Shown: in pieces, positions 26,926 through 36,869 of the stretch
Layout of the letters: each line of letters begins with the position of its first letter
How positions within the stretch are numbered: position 1 is the first letter of the stretch
NCBI RefSeq assembly: GCF_000420325.1
Contig: NZ_ATUS01000001.1
Span: 2,419,319 to 2,483,318, forward strand
From: Spongiibacter tropicus DSM 19543
Lineage (GTDB): Bacteria > Pseudomonadota > Gammaproteobacteria > Pseudomonadales > Spongiibacteraceae
Direction of reading: 5' to 3'
DNA: 64,000 nucleotides
The notes under the pieces: generated by a model
The model's input: the letters and a program-made list of their open reading frames with translations, nothing else
Told to the model about the DNA's origin: nothing
The model's database searches: none
Made by a program: the position numbers and the translations under genes

Positions 26926-27390
26926 ATGAACATTGCCAACGATTGCGTGGTGGCATTTCACTACACGCTCACCGACGACAACGGGGTAGAGCTGGATTCA
27001 TCTCAGGGCGGTGAGCCGCTCGCATACCTGCACGGCCACGGTGGTATCATCCCCGGGCTGGAGCGCGAACTGGAAGGCAAAGTTGCCGGCGATGCACTGA
27101 AAGTGACAGTTCAGCCTGCTGATGCCTACGGCGAAGTGAACCCAGAGCTGGTTCAAGCTGTTCCTCGCGACGCTTTCCAGGGTGTGGACCAGATCGAAGT
27201 TGGCATGCAGTTCCAAGCCCAGGGTGCGGGTGGCCAAGTACAGTTGGTCGTAGTAAAAGCGGTGGACGACGAAAATGTTACCGTTGATGCCAATCATCCT
27301 CTGGCGGGTCAAACACTGCATTTTGATGTCAATATCGCCGACGTTCGCGAAGCATCTGCAGAAGAGATTGAGCACGGCCACGTGCATTAA
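26926..27390 (+). CDS. FKBP-type peptidyl-prolyl isomerase, SlyD-like
   Basis: A 154-residue prolyl isomerase with an inserted chaperone flap. The FKBP core shows FHYTLTDDNGVELDSSQGGEP and YLHGHGGIIPGLERELEGK, and the insert-in-flap domain lies at about 70-125. The C-terminal tail is short (EEIEHGHVH) and lacks the long His/Cys-rich metal-binding tail of E. coli SlyD, so a nickel role is less likely. GGGAGG precedes the ATG. It is separated by 168 bases from the glycerate kinase gene and is probably its own unit. Confidence 0.9.
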   Translation: MNIANDCVVAFHYTLTDDNGVELDSSQGGEPLAYLHGHGGIIPGLERELEGKVAGDALKVTVQPADAYGEVNPELVQAVPRDAFQGVDQIEVGMQFQAQGAGGQVQLVVVKAVDDENVTVDANHPLAGQTLHFDVNIADVREASAEEIEHGHVH

Positions 27391-27558
27391 TCGTTTGCCG
27401 GACTGGAGTTCTTCCTGTCCGGCTGCCTTCCCCCCCTTTTTGCCGCACTGGCAAGAAATCTGCTTAACGTCTTCCCATCTCAGTGCATCGCACTGTCAAA
27501 AAGATCGGTTACGCTGTGCCTGAGTGTCGGCGGACTGAGCGACCGGGAGGGACAAGCC

Positions 27559-28446
27559 ATGTCGGATTTGACCGGAATTGATGAGTTTCTGCGCAGCGAA
27601 TCGTTGCCAGCCAGCTATTGCCAGCAGGTCGACCAGTATTTTCTACCCTTTATTCAGCGCTGGTTGGCTGTCGAGTTGTCGGCGCCGAAAGTGCTGGGTA
27701 TCCACGGGGCACAGGGCAGCGGTAAGTCTACCCTTGCTGCCTTTTATCAGTGGTATTTGCGGCGTCATTGCGGCAAGCGAGTTGCCTGCCTCTCGCTGGA
27801 CGATTTTTATCTGCCGCGCGGTGAGCGCCTGCGTCTTGGTAGTCATCAGCATCCGCTGTTGGCTACACGCGGTGTGCCGGGCACGCATGACCTGCCGCTC
27901 GCGTTGGGAACACTGGAGGACTTGCGCGCGGGTCGCCCCACGGCACTGCCGCGGTTCGATAAAGCGCGGGACGATCGTTGTGAAGTCGTTGACTGGCCGC
28001 GTGTTGGCGCTGTGGATGTCATTATTTTGGAGGGTTGGTGCCTCGGGGTGCCGCCGCAGGCGGAATCAGAGCTCGTCGATCCTATTAATGCACTGGAAGC
28101 CGAGGAAGATAGCGATGGCCGCTGGCGGCGCTGGGTCAATGATCAGCTTGCCGGGAGCTATCAACAGCTGTTTGCGGAGCTTGACTGCTTGCTGATGTTA
28201 AAAGCGCCAAGCTTCGACTGTGTTGCGAGCTGGCGGGAAGAACAGGAGCAGAAAATGGCGGCCCGGCGTGCCGGTGATGACAGCGCTCACTTTATGAGTT
28301 CGGCTGAAATTCTCCGCTTTGTCAGTCATTATGAACGCCTGACCCGACATGCATTAAGCGTATTACCTGCGCGAGCCGATGCGGTGATGACGATGGATGA
28401 GCACCGCAGTATTGTTTCGTTGAGCTACAAAGGGAGTCCTGGGTGA
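27559..28446 (+). CDS. D-glycerate 3-kinase-like P-loop kinase
   Basis: A 295-residue kinase of the plant-type GLYK/yeast YGR205w group, predicted to make 3-phosphoglycerate from D-glycerate and ATP. The Walker A motif is GIHGAQGSGKST (50-58 region), followed by the conserved LSLDDFYLPRGERL and the Asn/Gly-containing GVPGTHDLPL; a Walker B-like VIILEGWCLG follows. GGGAGGGAC precedes the ATG. Its stop overlaps the next gene (GTGA). In this cluster it would supply the acceptor for glucosyl-3-phosphoglycerate synthase or salvage glycerate released by the phosphorylase. Confidence 0.82.
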   Translation: MSDLTGIDEFLRSESLPASYCQQVDQYFLPFIQRWLAVELSAPKVLGIHGAQGSGKSTLAAFYQWYLRRHCGKRVACLSLDDFYLPRGERLRLGSHQHPLLATRGVPGTHDLPLALGTLEDLRAGRPTALPRFDKARDDRCEVVDWPRVGAVDVIILEGWCLGVPPQAESELVDPINALEAEEDSDGRWRRWVNDQLAGSYQQLFAELDCLLMLKAPSFDCVASWREEQEQKMAARRAGDDSAHFMSSAEILRFVSHYERLTRHALSVLPARADAVMTMDEHRSIVSLSYKGSPG

Positions 28447-29252
28447 CCGCAAACACCGCCGTTTTTACCGACCTTGATGGCAGCCTTCTCGATCATGATA
28501 ACTATTCCTTTGCCCCTGCGGCAGAGGCCCTGGCAACGCTGGATGACCAGCAAATTCCCTGGATACTTAATACCAGCAAAACGGCCGCTGAGCTGGCAGA
28601 GCTGCGCCAGCATCTGAATAATCCCTACCCGTATATTGTTGAAAATGGCGCTGCGGTGGTTTTTCCAGAGAACGCCGTGGTGGCGGAGCCTGAGGGCCTG
28701 GAGTCATCGCCTTGGGGGAAAGTCAAAGCGCTGGCTCCCGGGCGTCAGCATATTCTGCGTGTGATTCGAGACTGGCGTGAGGAACATGGCCCGGTTTTCA
28801 CCGGATTTTCCGATATGGGCGCACCGAAAGTGTGCGAGCTGACCGGCTTGCCCCCGGAGGGGGCGGTGTTGGCACTGCAGCGCGAGTATTCTGAGCCGAT
28901 TGTATGGCAGGGAAGTGATGCCAACTGGCAGGCATTTTCTGACATGCTTGCCGCTGAAGGCTTGCAGGCACTTCGTGGCGGGCGGTTTACTCACATCATT
29001 GGTGACTGCGACAAGGGGCGCGCCATGCGCTGGCTGGCGCCCAGATTAATTCCCGGGTGTACTGCGCCACGCTGTATTGCACTGGGGGACGGGGAGAACG
29101 ATGTCGCCATGCTTGCACTGGCGGACGAAGGGGTGATTATCCGCTCTGCCCACCATGAGCCGCCACTCGTGCCGGCTCCCTCAGGGCGGATACACATTAC
29201 CGACGAATGTGGTCCGGCGGGGTGGAATAGCAGTTTGTTGGCCTTGTTATAA
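28443..29252 (+). CDS. HAD-IIB phosphatase, glucosyl(mannosyl)-3-phosphoglycerate phosphatase type
   Basis: A 269-residue HAD-superfamily phosphatase of the MPGP/YedP group. Motif I is DLDGSLLD (Asp10, Asp12), motif II NTSKT, motif III lysine in GDCDKGRAM, and motif IV GDGEND (215-220). Between a glycerate kinase and a GpgS gene, its most likely substrate is glucosyl-3-phosphoglycerate, giving glucosylglycerate; known MPGP-type enzymes such as that of Persephonella act on this substrate. The start is GTG at 28443, coupled to the kinase by a four-base overlap. A gap of 134 bases follows before gpgS. Confidence 0.85.
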   Translation: MTANTAVFTDLDGSLLDHDNYSFAPAAEALATLDDQQIPWILNTSKTAAELAELRQHLNNPYPYIVENGAAVVFPENAVVAEPEGLESSPWGKVKALAPGRQHILRVIRDWREEHGPVFTGFSDMGAPKVCELTGLPPEGAVLALQREYSEPIVWQGSDANWQAFSDMLAAEGLQALRGGRFTHIIGDCDKGRAMRWLAPRLIPGCTAPRCIALGDGENDVAMLALADEGVIIRSAHHEPPLVPAPSGRIHITDECGPAGWNSSLLALL

Positions 29253-29386
29253 GCTATAGGGGCAGGCGGCACGGAAAATGCCTTAATACTGCGCAGGCCC
29301 CGGATCGCGAACGAGGCTTGCGGAATGATAGGGCGGCCAATGCCGGGCGGTCCTGTCAGACACAACAATAAGGGGAATGCAGTACC

Positions 29387-30610
29387 ATGGCTGATTTTTA
29401 TCAGAACGGCATCATTACCACACTTCATAATCTTGTTGACCGGCCCATCGAGGCACTGGAAGCCGAGCTGAGTGGCTTCGCAAGGCACCGTCCGATGGCG
29501 TTGGTATTACCATCGTTGTTTTCTGAGCTGGAGGGGCCGGCTCTTGGTCACATCATTGATGAGATCGCCAAGGTGCCCTACATCAATGAGATTATTATCG
29601 GCCTCGATCAGGCTGACGAAGCGCAGTATCGACATGCGCTGAAATTTTTCAGCCGCTTGCCTCAACCGCACCGTGTGTTGTGGAACGATGGCCCACGGCT
29701 GCGCGCCATTGATGAGCGTCTCCAGGCGCGAGGATTATCGCCGCAAGAACCGGGCAAGGGGCGGAATGTCTGGTATTGCCTCGGTTATGTGCTGGCGTCG
29801 GGGCAGAGCGAGGCGATTGCGCTGCACGACTGCGACATTCTCACCTACGACCGTCGGCTGCTTGCTCAGTTGTTTTATCCAGTGGCCAATCCCGGCTTTA
29901 ACTACGAATTCTGCAAAGGCTTTTACGCCCGTGTCGCGGATGGGCGCATGAACGGTCGTGTCAGTCGCCTGCTGGTGACGCCACTGATCCGCTCGCTGAA
30001 AAAAGTGCTGGGCGATCTCGACTACCTCGACTATCTGGACAGTTACCGCTATCCGCTTTCCGGTGAGTTCTCGATGCGCCGGGATGTGTTGAACGACCTG
30101 CGTATTCCCAGTGATTGGGGCCTGGAGATTGGCGTGCTGTCGGAAATGTATCGCAATTACTCTACCAACCGGCTGTGCCAGGTAGACATTGCGGACAGCT
30201 ATGATCACAAGCACCAATCGCTGTCAGCGGATAACGATACTGGTGGCTTGTCGAAAATGTCGATCGATATCTCCAAGGCGATTTTCCGCAAGTTGGCCAC
30301 GAATGGTGTTGTGTTTAACAGCGAAACCTTCCGTTCTATCAAGGCGACCTACTTCAGGGTGGCGCTCGATTTTGTGGAGAGCTACCGAAATGATGCGGTA
30401 ATGAACGGCTTGGACCTGGATTTGCATCGCGAAGAAGAAGCCGTGGAGTTGTTTGCCGCCAATCTGGTTAAGGCGGGGAATGCCTTCCTGGATAACCCTA
30501 TGGAAACGCCTTTCATCCCGAGTTGGAATCGGGTGTGCAGTGCGGAGCCGGAATTGTTGACGGCGCTTTATGACGCCGTTGCCGCTGATTTGGACGAGTT
30601 TGGTGCATGA
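29387..30610 (+). CDS. gpgS: Glucosyl-3-phosphoglycerate synthase
   Basis: A retaining glycosyltransferase (GT81-like, GT-A fold) predicted to join NDP-glucose and 3-phosphoglycerate. In the 407 residues the metal-binding DxD motif is LHDCDI (Asp148, Asp150); GPGKGRN-like donor-loop residues appear as EPGKGRNVWYCLGYV, and the acceptor region GLEIGVLSEMY and YDHKHQSLS follow, as in known GpgS proteins. It is coupled to the downstream phosphorylase by a four-base ATGA overlap. The product is dephosphorylated by the neighbouring HAD enzyme to the osmolyte glucosylglycerate. Confidence 0.88.
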   Translation: MADFYQNGIITTLHNLVDRPIEALEAELSGFARHRPMALVLPSLFSELEGPALGHIIDEIAKVPYINEIIIGLDQADEAQYRHALKFFSRLPQPHRVLWNDGPRLRAIDERLQARGLSPQEPGKGRNVWYCLGYVLASGQSEAIALHDCDILTYDRRLLAQLFYPVANPGFNYEFCKGFYARVADGRMNGRVSRLLVTPLIRSLKKVLGDLDYLDYLDSYRYPLSGEFSMRRDVLNDLRIPSDWGLEIGVLSEMYRNYSTNRLCQVDIADSYDHKHQSLSADNDTGGLSKMSIDISKAIFRKLATNGVVFNSETFRSIKATYFRVALDFVESYRNDAVMNGLDLDLHREEEAVELFAANLVKAGNAFLDNPMETPFIPSWNRVCSAEPELLTALYDAVAADLDEFGA

Positions 30611-32355
30611 CGGATAGCAGCCCCCAGTCGCATTTGCGCGATAAACTCTACGCGCATCTTGAACAGATCTATCCCCAGCGGGAGCTGTCGCGGCTGGTGG
30701 AGTTGCTGATTGAGCTGATGGAGCTGGATCAGCGCTGCTTTATGCCGGAGGCGCATAAAAATCTCTGGGACGAGCGGGACTGTTTGATGATCGCCTACGG
30801 CGACAGTCTTCAGCGAGAGGGCGAGTGGCCGCTGCACACGCTTCACGACTTTTTGCGTCGAGAGTGCCGGGGGGTTATTTCCGGTGTGCATATCTTGCCG
30901 TTTTACCCCTGGAGTTCCGACGACGGTTTTGCGGTGATCAACTACGTTGAGGTGAATCCGTCGTTGGGGGAATGGCAGGACATTAATGCGATTTCCCGTG
31001 ACTTCGATGTCATGGCCGATCTGGTTATCAATCACTGCTCAAGCCGCAGTCAGTGGTTTGAAAACTTCAAGCAGCGCCGCGACCCCGGCAAGGATTATTT
31101 TGTCGAAGCGGACCCCGAGTGGGATCTGTCGGCGGTGGTGCGGCCTAGAACAAGCCCCTTACTTGCCGAGGTGCAGACGCTCGATGGCAAGCGACACGTC
31201 TGGTGTACATTCAGTCACGATCAGGTCGATCTCAATTTTGCCAACCCCGAAGTGCTGTTGGAATTTGTGCGAATTGTTCGCCATTACCTCGATCAAGGGG
31301 TGCGCATCTTCCGGCTGGATGCGGTTGCCTTTCTCTGGAAGGAGCCGGGGACGAATTGCCTGAATCTGAATCAAACGCATGAAATGGTACGCCTGCTGCG
31401 CAGTCTGATAGAGCATGCGGCCCCTGATGCCATTCTGATTACTGAGACCAATATTCCTCTGCGCGAGAACCTGGCGTATTTCGGCAACGCCAACGAAGCG
31501 CACCTGGTTTACAACTTCTCTTTGCCGCCGCTGCTGCTGAACGCTCTGGTCAGTGGCGACAGTTCGGCGCTCAATCGCTGGATGATGGGGATGCCTGCGG
31601 CACAGGATGGCACGACGTACTTCAACTTTATCGCCTCGCATGATGGTATCGGCCTGCGGCCTGCAGAGGGCTTGCTGGATGACGATGAGATTAATCGGCT
31701 GGTGGGGTTGATGGAGGAGAGTGGGGGGCTTGTGTCGTGGCGGGCGCTGGGTAATGGCGAGAATCGCCCCTATGAAATTAATATCAGTCTGTTTGATGCC
31801 ATGCGTCGCCGTCACGGTGCCGGTGAAGATGGTTATCAGGAAGCACGTTTCCTGTGTGCCCATGCTGTAATGCTGTCTTTGCAGGGTATTCCCGCATTCT
31901 ATATTCACAGTCTGTTGGCGACGGGAAATGATTTGAACCGCGTGGCTCACAGCAATCACAACCGCTCGATCAATCGCCACCAATGGCAAGCTGACGAGCT
32001 GGAGGCCGCACTGGAACATGGCAGCAACAGCCACCATCGCCGTGTCTTTGATGCGCTGAAAACGATGATTAGCAAGCGGGCTGAACAGCCCGCGTTTCAC
32101 CCCAATGCTGCCCAGTTCCCGCTCCATCTCGGGGACAAGCTGTTTGGCTTGAGGCGGGAAAGTCGCAGCGAGGGAGCGCCGCAAACCCTGTTGGCGATTT
32201 ACAACTTCAGCGCAGAGAAGCAAACACTGCCACTGGCTGAGCTGAACCTCGATACCGACAGGCGCTGGTTCGAGCTGTTAAGCGGTGCCGAGATCGTTGC
32301 CGAACAGGGAAATCTGCTGCTACCTGCTTACGGTTATTGCTGGCTTGCCTGCTAG
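30607..32355 (+). CDS. GH13_18 phosphorylase, probable glucosylglycerate phosphorylase
   Basis: A 582-residue alpha-amylase-family protein of the sucrose phosphorylase type. Catalytic residues are the nucleophile Asp238 in FRLDAVAFLWK, acid/base Glu280 in ITETNIP and Asp346 in SHDGIG; HILPFYPWSSDDGF is the subfamily N-terminal signature. It has no signal peptide and so is cytoplasmic. Members of this subfamily include sucrose, sucrose-6-phosphate and glucosylglycerate phosphorylases. The neighbours gpgS, phosphatase and glycerate kinase argue for glucosylglycerate plus phosphate to glucose 1-phosphate plus D-glycerate, allowing energy-saving recycling of the osmolyte. Confidence 0.85.
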   Translation: MTDSSPQSHLRDKLYAHLEQIYPQRELSRLVELLIELMELDQRCFMPEAHKNLWDERDCLMIAYGDSLQREGEWPLHTLHDFLRRECRGVISGVHILPFYPWSSDDGFAVINYVEVNPSLGEWQDINAISRDFDVMADLVINHCSSRSQWFENFKQRRDPGKDYFVEADPEWDLSAVVRPRTSPLLAEVQTLDGKRHVWCTFSHDQVDLNFANPEVLLEFVRIVRHYLDQGVRIFRLDAVAFLWKEPGTNCLNLNQTHEMVRLLRSLIEHAAPDAILITETNIPLRENLAYFGNANEAHLVYNFSLPPLLLNALVSGDSSALNRWMMGMPAAQDGTTYFNFIASHDGIGLRPAEGLLDDDEINRLVGLMEESGGLVSWRALGNGENRPYEINISLFDAMRRRHGAGEDGYQEARFLCAHAVMLSLQGIPAFYIHSLLATGNDLNRVAHSNHNRSINRHQWQADELEAALEHGSNSHHRRVFDALKTMISKRAEQPAFHPNAAQFPLHLGDKLFGLRRESRSEGAPQTLLAIYNFSAEKQTLPLAELNLDTDRRWFELLSGAEIVAEQGNLLLPAYGYCWLAC

Positions 32356-32478
32356 CCGTTGCCACCCGCAGGCGCATGATCTGTTCGCCTGTTGACCTCC
32401 AATGTTACTTATCCCTCGATGCATATCTGCTAAGCTGCGGCGGTTTCCCGTATCTGATACAGCAAGTTGAGGTTTGCC

Positions 32479-34272
32479 ATGGCCGACTATAAAGCGCCCC
32501 TGCGCGATATTAATTTCGTTCTGAAAGAGTTTCTGAACAGCGAACAACACTATGCTTCGCTGCAAGGTTGTGAGCGGCCGGATATGGACGTCGTCGATGC
32601 GGTGATTGGTGAGGGCGCCAAGTTTGCCGAGAACGTCGTCGGCCCGATAGCGGCCAATGGCGATGAACAGGGTTGTAAGTTTGACGGCGGCAAGGTCACT
32701 ACACCGGACGGCTTTAAGGAAGCCTTCCGTCAGTGGGGTGAGGGTGGCTGGCAGTCGCTGAGTATTCCAGTGGAAGAAGGCGGTCAGGGCTTGCCGTCGT
32801 CAATTGGTACGGTGATCGGCGAAATGGTCGGTTCGCCGAGCTGGGCGTTCAGCATGTATGGCGGTTTGGCGCTGGCGCCGGTGACGTGCTTGCTGAATGG
32901 CGGTACAGAGGAGCAGAAACAGCGTTATTTGCCCAAGCTGCTCAGTGGAGAATGGGCGGGCACCATGTGCCTGACCGAGGCCCACTGTGGTTCGGATGTT
33001 GGTCTGCTGCGCACGAAAGCGACCCGCAACGACGATGGCACCTACACCCTGCAGGGCACCAAGATATTTATCTCCGGCGGTGAGCAGGACATGACCGACA
33101 ATATTATTCACGCCATTTTGGCGAGAGTGGACGGAGCGCCGGAGGGGACTAAGGGTATCTCGCTGTTTATCGCACCCAAATACTGGGTGAATGAAGACGG
33201 TTCGATGGGGGATTTCAACAATATCAGTTGTGGCGCTATCGAGAAGAAGATGGGGCTCAAGGCTTCTGCAACCTGTGTGATGAATTACGATGGCGCGCGT
33301 GCGGTACTGCTCGGTGAGGAGAATCGCGGCTTGGAAATCATGTTCAAGTTGATGAACGCTGCACGACTGGGTACGGCTTTGCAGGGGCTGGCGATGGGGG
33401 AGGTCGCCTATCAGGGGGCGATGGACTATGCCCGTGAGCGCCTGCAAATGCGTTCTCTCACCGGTCCGAAGAACCCGGATGGCCTCGCCGATCCGATTCT
33501 GGTGCATCCGGATGTTCGCCGTATGCTACTGACTCAAAAAGCCTTTATTGAAGGCCAGAGGGCGTTTATTTACTGGCTGGCGCAGCAAGTGGACTTGACT
33601 CGCCACGGCAGTGAAGAGCAGCAGGAAAGCGCAACGCAGTTGCTTGAGCTGCTGACGCCAATCGCCAAGGCCTTCTGCACGGAAACGGCTCAGGAAGTGA
33701 CGTATCTCGGAATGCAGGTGTTCGGTGGCCACGGCTATATCTGGGAGCACGGTATGGAGCGGATTGCCCGCGATAACCGTATTTCCACGGTATATGAAGG
33801 GACGACCGGAATTCAATCGCTGGACCTGTTGGGCCGGAAAGTGATGGGAAGCGGCGGCGCGGTGCTGCGCAACTTTACCAAGCTGATTCACAAATACTGT
33901 GAAGCCCACAAAGAGAATGCCGCGATGGCGGAGTTTGTTGAGCCGCTGGCTGTGCTGAACAAAGAGTGGGGCGAAGTGACAATGGCTGTGGGTGAAAAAG
34001 CCATGAATAACGCCGATGAGGTTGGCGCGGCATCGGTGGATTATCTGATGTACTCCGGCTACATCGCTTTTGCTTACATCTGGGCGCAGATGGCGGAAGT
34101 TGCCCAGCGTCAGTTGGCCGATGGTAACGACGACCCGCTATATAGAGGGAAAATCAAAACGGCACGCTTCTACTTCCAGCGGCTGCTGCCGAGAACTGCC
34201 AGTCACAAGCAGGCAATGCTGGCCGGTGCAGACGCTTTGATGGACGTTGCTGAGGACGAGCTGGCGTACTGA
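32479..34272 (+). CDS. Long-form acyl-CoA dehydrogenase (FadE/DmdC-like)
   Basis: A 597-residue FAD-dependent acyl-CoA dehydrogenase with an extra C-terminal domain of about 150 residues. It begins MADYKAPLRDINFVLKEFLN. The FAD/substrate-binding loop is CLTEAHCGSDVGLLRTKA and the catalytic glutamate is in STVYEGTTGIQ. Homologues are annotated either as FadE for medium/long-chain beta-oxidation or as 3-methylmercaptopropionyl-CoA dehydrogenase (DmdC); sequence alone does not decide. The ATG at 32479 has GAGG seven bases upstream; the in-frame TTG at 32467 does not. The 123 bases before it hold no gene. Confidence 0.9.
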   Translation: MADYKAPLRDINFVLKEFLNSEQHYASLQGCERPDMDVVDAVIGEGAKFAENVVGPIAANGDEQGCKFDGGKVTTPDGFKEAFRQWGEGGWQSLSIPVEEGGQGLPSSIGTVIGEMVGSPSWAFSMYGGLALAPVTCLLNGGTEEQKQRYLPKLLSGEWAGTMCLTEAHCGSDVGLLRTKATRNDDGTYTLQGTKIFISGGEQDMTDNIIHAILARVDGAPEGTKGISLFIAPKYWVNEDGSMGDFNNISCGAIEKKMGLKASATCVMNYDGARAVLLGEENRGLEIMFKLMNAARLGTALQGLAMGEVAYQGAMDYARERLQMRSLTGPKNPDGLADPILVHPDVRRMLLTQKAFIEGQRAFIYWLAQQVDLTRHGSEEQQESATQLLELLTPIAKAFCTETAQEVTYLGMQVFGGHGYIWEHGMERIARDNRISTVYEGTTGIQSLDLLGRKVMGSGGAVLRNFTKLIHKYCEAHKENAAMAEFVEPLAVLNKEWGEVTMAVGEKAMNNADEVGAASVDYLMYSGYIAFAYIWAQMAEVAQRQLADGNDDPLYRGKIKTARFYFQRLLPRTASHKQAMLAGADALMDVAEDELAY

Positions 34273-34296
34273 ATCAGATCGCGGAATGTTCGTGAA

Positions 34297-34326
34297 CAAA
34301 AACGGAGCCTTTCGGCTCCGTTTTTT
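34297..34326. terminator. Bidirectional terminator between the acyl-CoA dehydrogenase gene and acs
   Basis: CAAAAA-CGGAGCC-TTTC-GGCTCCG-TTTTTT forms a seven-base stem with T-runs on both strands, between two convergent genes. Confidence 0.92.
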
Positions 34327-34334
34327 ATGAGTGA

Positions 34335-36272
34335 CTATTTGTTGTGCCGGTGTTCAATCAGTTCGTCGACGACCGCTGGGTCTGCCAGTGTTGAGGTGTC
34401 GCCGAGGTTCTCCAGCTCATTCGAGGCGATCTTGCGCAGGATGCGACGCATGATTTTGCCGGAGCGGGTTTTCGGCAGGCCAGGGGCCCACTGAATGACA
34501 TCGGGTTTGGCGATAGGGCCAATTTCCTGAACACAGAGTGCGGTCAACTCCTTGATCAGCGATTCGTCGCCGACTTCGTCGTGCATCAATGTGACATAGG
34601 CGTAGATGCCCTGCCCTTTAACGTCGTGGGGGTAGCCAACCACCGCCGCTTCAGCAACCTTCTCGTGTAATACCAGTGCACTTTCCACTTCAGCGGTGCC
34701 CATGCGGTGGCCGGAAATATTCAGTACGTCGTCGACGCGACCGGTAATCCAGTAATCGCCGTCAGCATCGCGGCGCGCGCCATCCCCCGTGAAGTAGTAG
34801 CCGGGATGCGTGCTGAAATAGGTGTCGATCATGCGTTGGTGATCGCCGTATACGCTTCGAATCTGGCTGGGCCAAGAGCGTTTGATAACCAGCAGGCCTT
34901 CACCGGGCCCCTCAATTTCGTGACCGTCGTTATCGAGTAGAGCGGGTTCCACGCCAAAGAAGGGTTTGGTAGCCGAGCCGGGCTTCATCGGGATCGCGCC
35001 CGGCAGGGGCGTGAGCATATGGGCGCCGGTTTCGGTTTGCCACCAGGTGTCGACAATGGGGCAGCGTTTGTCGCCGACTACTCGGTAGTACCACTCCCAG
35101 GCTTCCGGGTTGATGGGTTCACCCACGGTACCTAACAGGCGAAGACTGCTGCGCGAACAGCGGTCGACATATTCATCACCTTCACCCATAAGGGCGCGAA
35201 TGGCCGTCGGCGCGGTATAGAAAATATTCACGTCGTGCTTATCGACCACCTGCCAAGCGCGTGAGGCATCGGGGTAGGTGGGAACGCCTTCAAACAGCAG
35301 AGTGGTAGCGCCGTTTGCGAGCGGTCCGTAGACCATGTAGCTGTGACCGGTTACCCAGCCAATGTCAGCGGTACACCAGTAAATCTCACCATCTTTATAG
35401 TCGAAGACATACTTGAAGGTCATTGCCGATTGCAGCAGGTAGCCCGCTGTTGTGTGGAGTACGCCTTTGGGTTTGCCGGTGGAGCCAGAGGTATAAAGAA
35501 TAAACAGAGGAGCTTCACTATCCATGGGAACCGCCGGGCAGTCAGCGCTGGCGGCGGCAGTGGCTTCTGTGTAACAGACGTCGCGGCCTTCTTCCCAGTT
35601 TACCTTGCCGCCAGTGCGTTTGACGACAATACAGGTGTCGACGCTGGGGCAGTCTTTAAGTGCTTTGTCCGCATTTTCTTTCAGCGGAACCTTGCGGCCG
35701 CCGCGCACGCCCTCGTCGGCGGTAATCAGGGCTTTGCACTCGGCATTTTGAATGCGGTCTTTCAGCGCCTCGGGCGAGAAGCCACCGAACACGATGGAGT
35801 GAACGGCCCCGATGCGGGTGCAGGCGAGCATGGCATACGCCGCTTCCGGGATCATCGGCATGTAAATGCAAACTCGGTCACCTGCGGATACGCCGCGGTC
35901 TTTCAGCACATTCGCCAGTTTGCAGACTTCGCTGTGCAGTTCGGCGTATGTGATGTGGCGGCTGTCGGCAGGGTCGTCGCCCTCCCAGATGATTGCCGTC
36001 TGGTCTGCGCGGGTGGCTAGATGTCGATCTATGCAGTTGGCGCTGACATTGAGTTTGCCGCCATCAAACCAACGGGCTTCGCCCTTGGGGAAGTCGTACT
36101 CGCAGACGCTGTTCCAGGGGGCGTCCCAGGTGAGAAACTCTTCAGCCTGCTCTGACCAGAATGCATCGGCGTCATTGATGGAACGCTCATACATTTCATC
36201 GTAGCGCTCGCGGTTGATGTGGGCATTGCGCGCGAATTCTTCCGGTACGGGGTGCGGGGTAAACGTCGTCAT
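34335..36272 (-). CDS. acs: Acetyl-CoA synthetase
   Basis: It activates acetate to acetyl-CoA through acetyl-AMP, feeding the glyoxylate shunt encoded 11-17 kb away. The 645-residue protein shows the AMP-binding motif [15 protein letters not shown], the [10 protein letters not shown] core motif and [20 protein letters not shown]. Lys606 in [13 protein letters not shown] is the catalytic lysine that is normally controlled by acetylation. AAGGA precedes the ATG. The minus-strand leader just before the gene contains CATAATAATTGTAAC, which has a partial AAY repeat. It is a single gene. Confidence 0.97.
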   Translation of the reverse strand: MTTFTPHPVPEEFARNAHINRERYDEMYERSINDADAFWSEQAEEFLTWDAPWNSVCEYDFPKGEARWFDGGKLNVSANCIDRHLATRADQTAIIWEGDDPADSRHITYAELHSEVCKLANVLKDRGVSAGDRVCIYMPMIPEAAYAMLACTRIGAVHSIVFGGFSPEALKDRIQNAECKALITADEGVRGGRKVPLKENADKALKDCPSVDTCIVVKRTGGKVNWEEGRDVCYTEATAAASADCPAVPMDSEAPLFILYTSGSTGKPKGVLHTTAGYLLQSAMTFKYVFDYKDGEIYWCTADIGWVTGHSYMVYGPLANGATTLLFEGVPTYPDASRAWQVVDKHDVNIFYTAPTAIRALMGEGDEYVDRCSRSSLRLLGTVGEPINPEAWEWYYRVVGDKRCPIVDTWWQTETGAHMLTPLPGAIPMKPGSATKPFFGVEPALLDNDGHEIEGPGEGLLVIKRSWPSQIRSVYGDHQRMIDTYFSTHPGYYFTGDGARRDADGDYWITGRVDDVLNISGHRMGTAEVESALVLHEKVAEAAVVGYPHDVKGQGIYAYVTLMHDEVGDESLIKELTALCVQEIGPIAKPDVIQWAPGLPKTRSGKIMRRILRKIASNELENLGDTSTLADPAVVDELIEHRHNK

Positions 36273-36413
36273 GATGCATCCTTCGTTACAATTATTATGG
36301 CGGCAGCGCGTCGAGGCGGCGCGGGTATGTAACAGAGGATACTCCCTGCTGCAGGGGCATTGAAGCCCAACTAGACTAAAGTCGAAGCGCTGCGGAGGGG
36401 GTAGGGGGGAAAT

Positions 36414-36442
36414 AAAAAAGCCGCCTCGGAGGGGGCGGCTTT
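36414..36442 (-). terminator. Rho-independent terminator after panD
   Basis: On the minus strand AAGCCGCC-N8-GGCGGCTT is followed by six T residues, eight bases after the panD stop. It marks the end of the dksA-to-panD block. The rest of the gap to acs (36273-36413) shows no gene. Confidence 0.88.
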
Positions 36443-36449
36443 ATGGGAA

Positions 36450-36830
36450 TCAGGCGACCTGAATGGGAATCGCGTTGCTTGAGTGGCTGACGCTATTGTC
36501 TGGATTCATGTAAATCAGGCGGGGCTTGAAATTAATCAGCTCCGCTTCAGTGTAGCTGGCATAAGCGCAAATGATGATTGTGTCATCAACACCGGCTTTG
36601 TGCGCGGCAGCACCATTGATAGAAATGATGCCAGTGTTTTCCTCACCGCGAATCGCGTAAGTGGTGAAGCGATTGCCATTGGTGACATTGTATATCTGGA
36701 TTTGCTCAAACTCGCGGATGCCTGCCATGTCGAGCAGTTTGCCATCGATGGCGCAGGAACCCTCATAATCCAAGACGGCGTGGGTCACGCGCGCTTTGTG
36801 GAGTTTGGCTTTCAGCATAACGGACTGCAT
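36450..36830 (-). CDS. panD: Aspartate 1-decarboxylase
   Basis: It makes beta-alanine for pantothenate. The 126-residue pyruvoyl proenzyme self-cleaves between Gly24 and Ser25 (YEGSCAIDG), converting Ser25 to the pyruvoyl cofactor. [15 protein letters not shown] and [19 protein letters not shown] are family signatures. It follows panC by 39 bases and is the last gene before the terminator. Confidence 0.97.
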   Translation of the reverse strand: MQSVMLKAKLHKARVTHAVLDYEGSCAIDGKLLDMAGIREFEQIQIYNVTNGNRFTTYAIRGEENTGIISINGAAAHKAGVDDTIIICAYASYTEAELINFKPRLIYMNPDNSVSHSSNAIPIQVA

Positions 36831-36869
36831 AACGCTGTTCCTTTCTCTTCAGTCTGACTGGCGGCTAGT

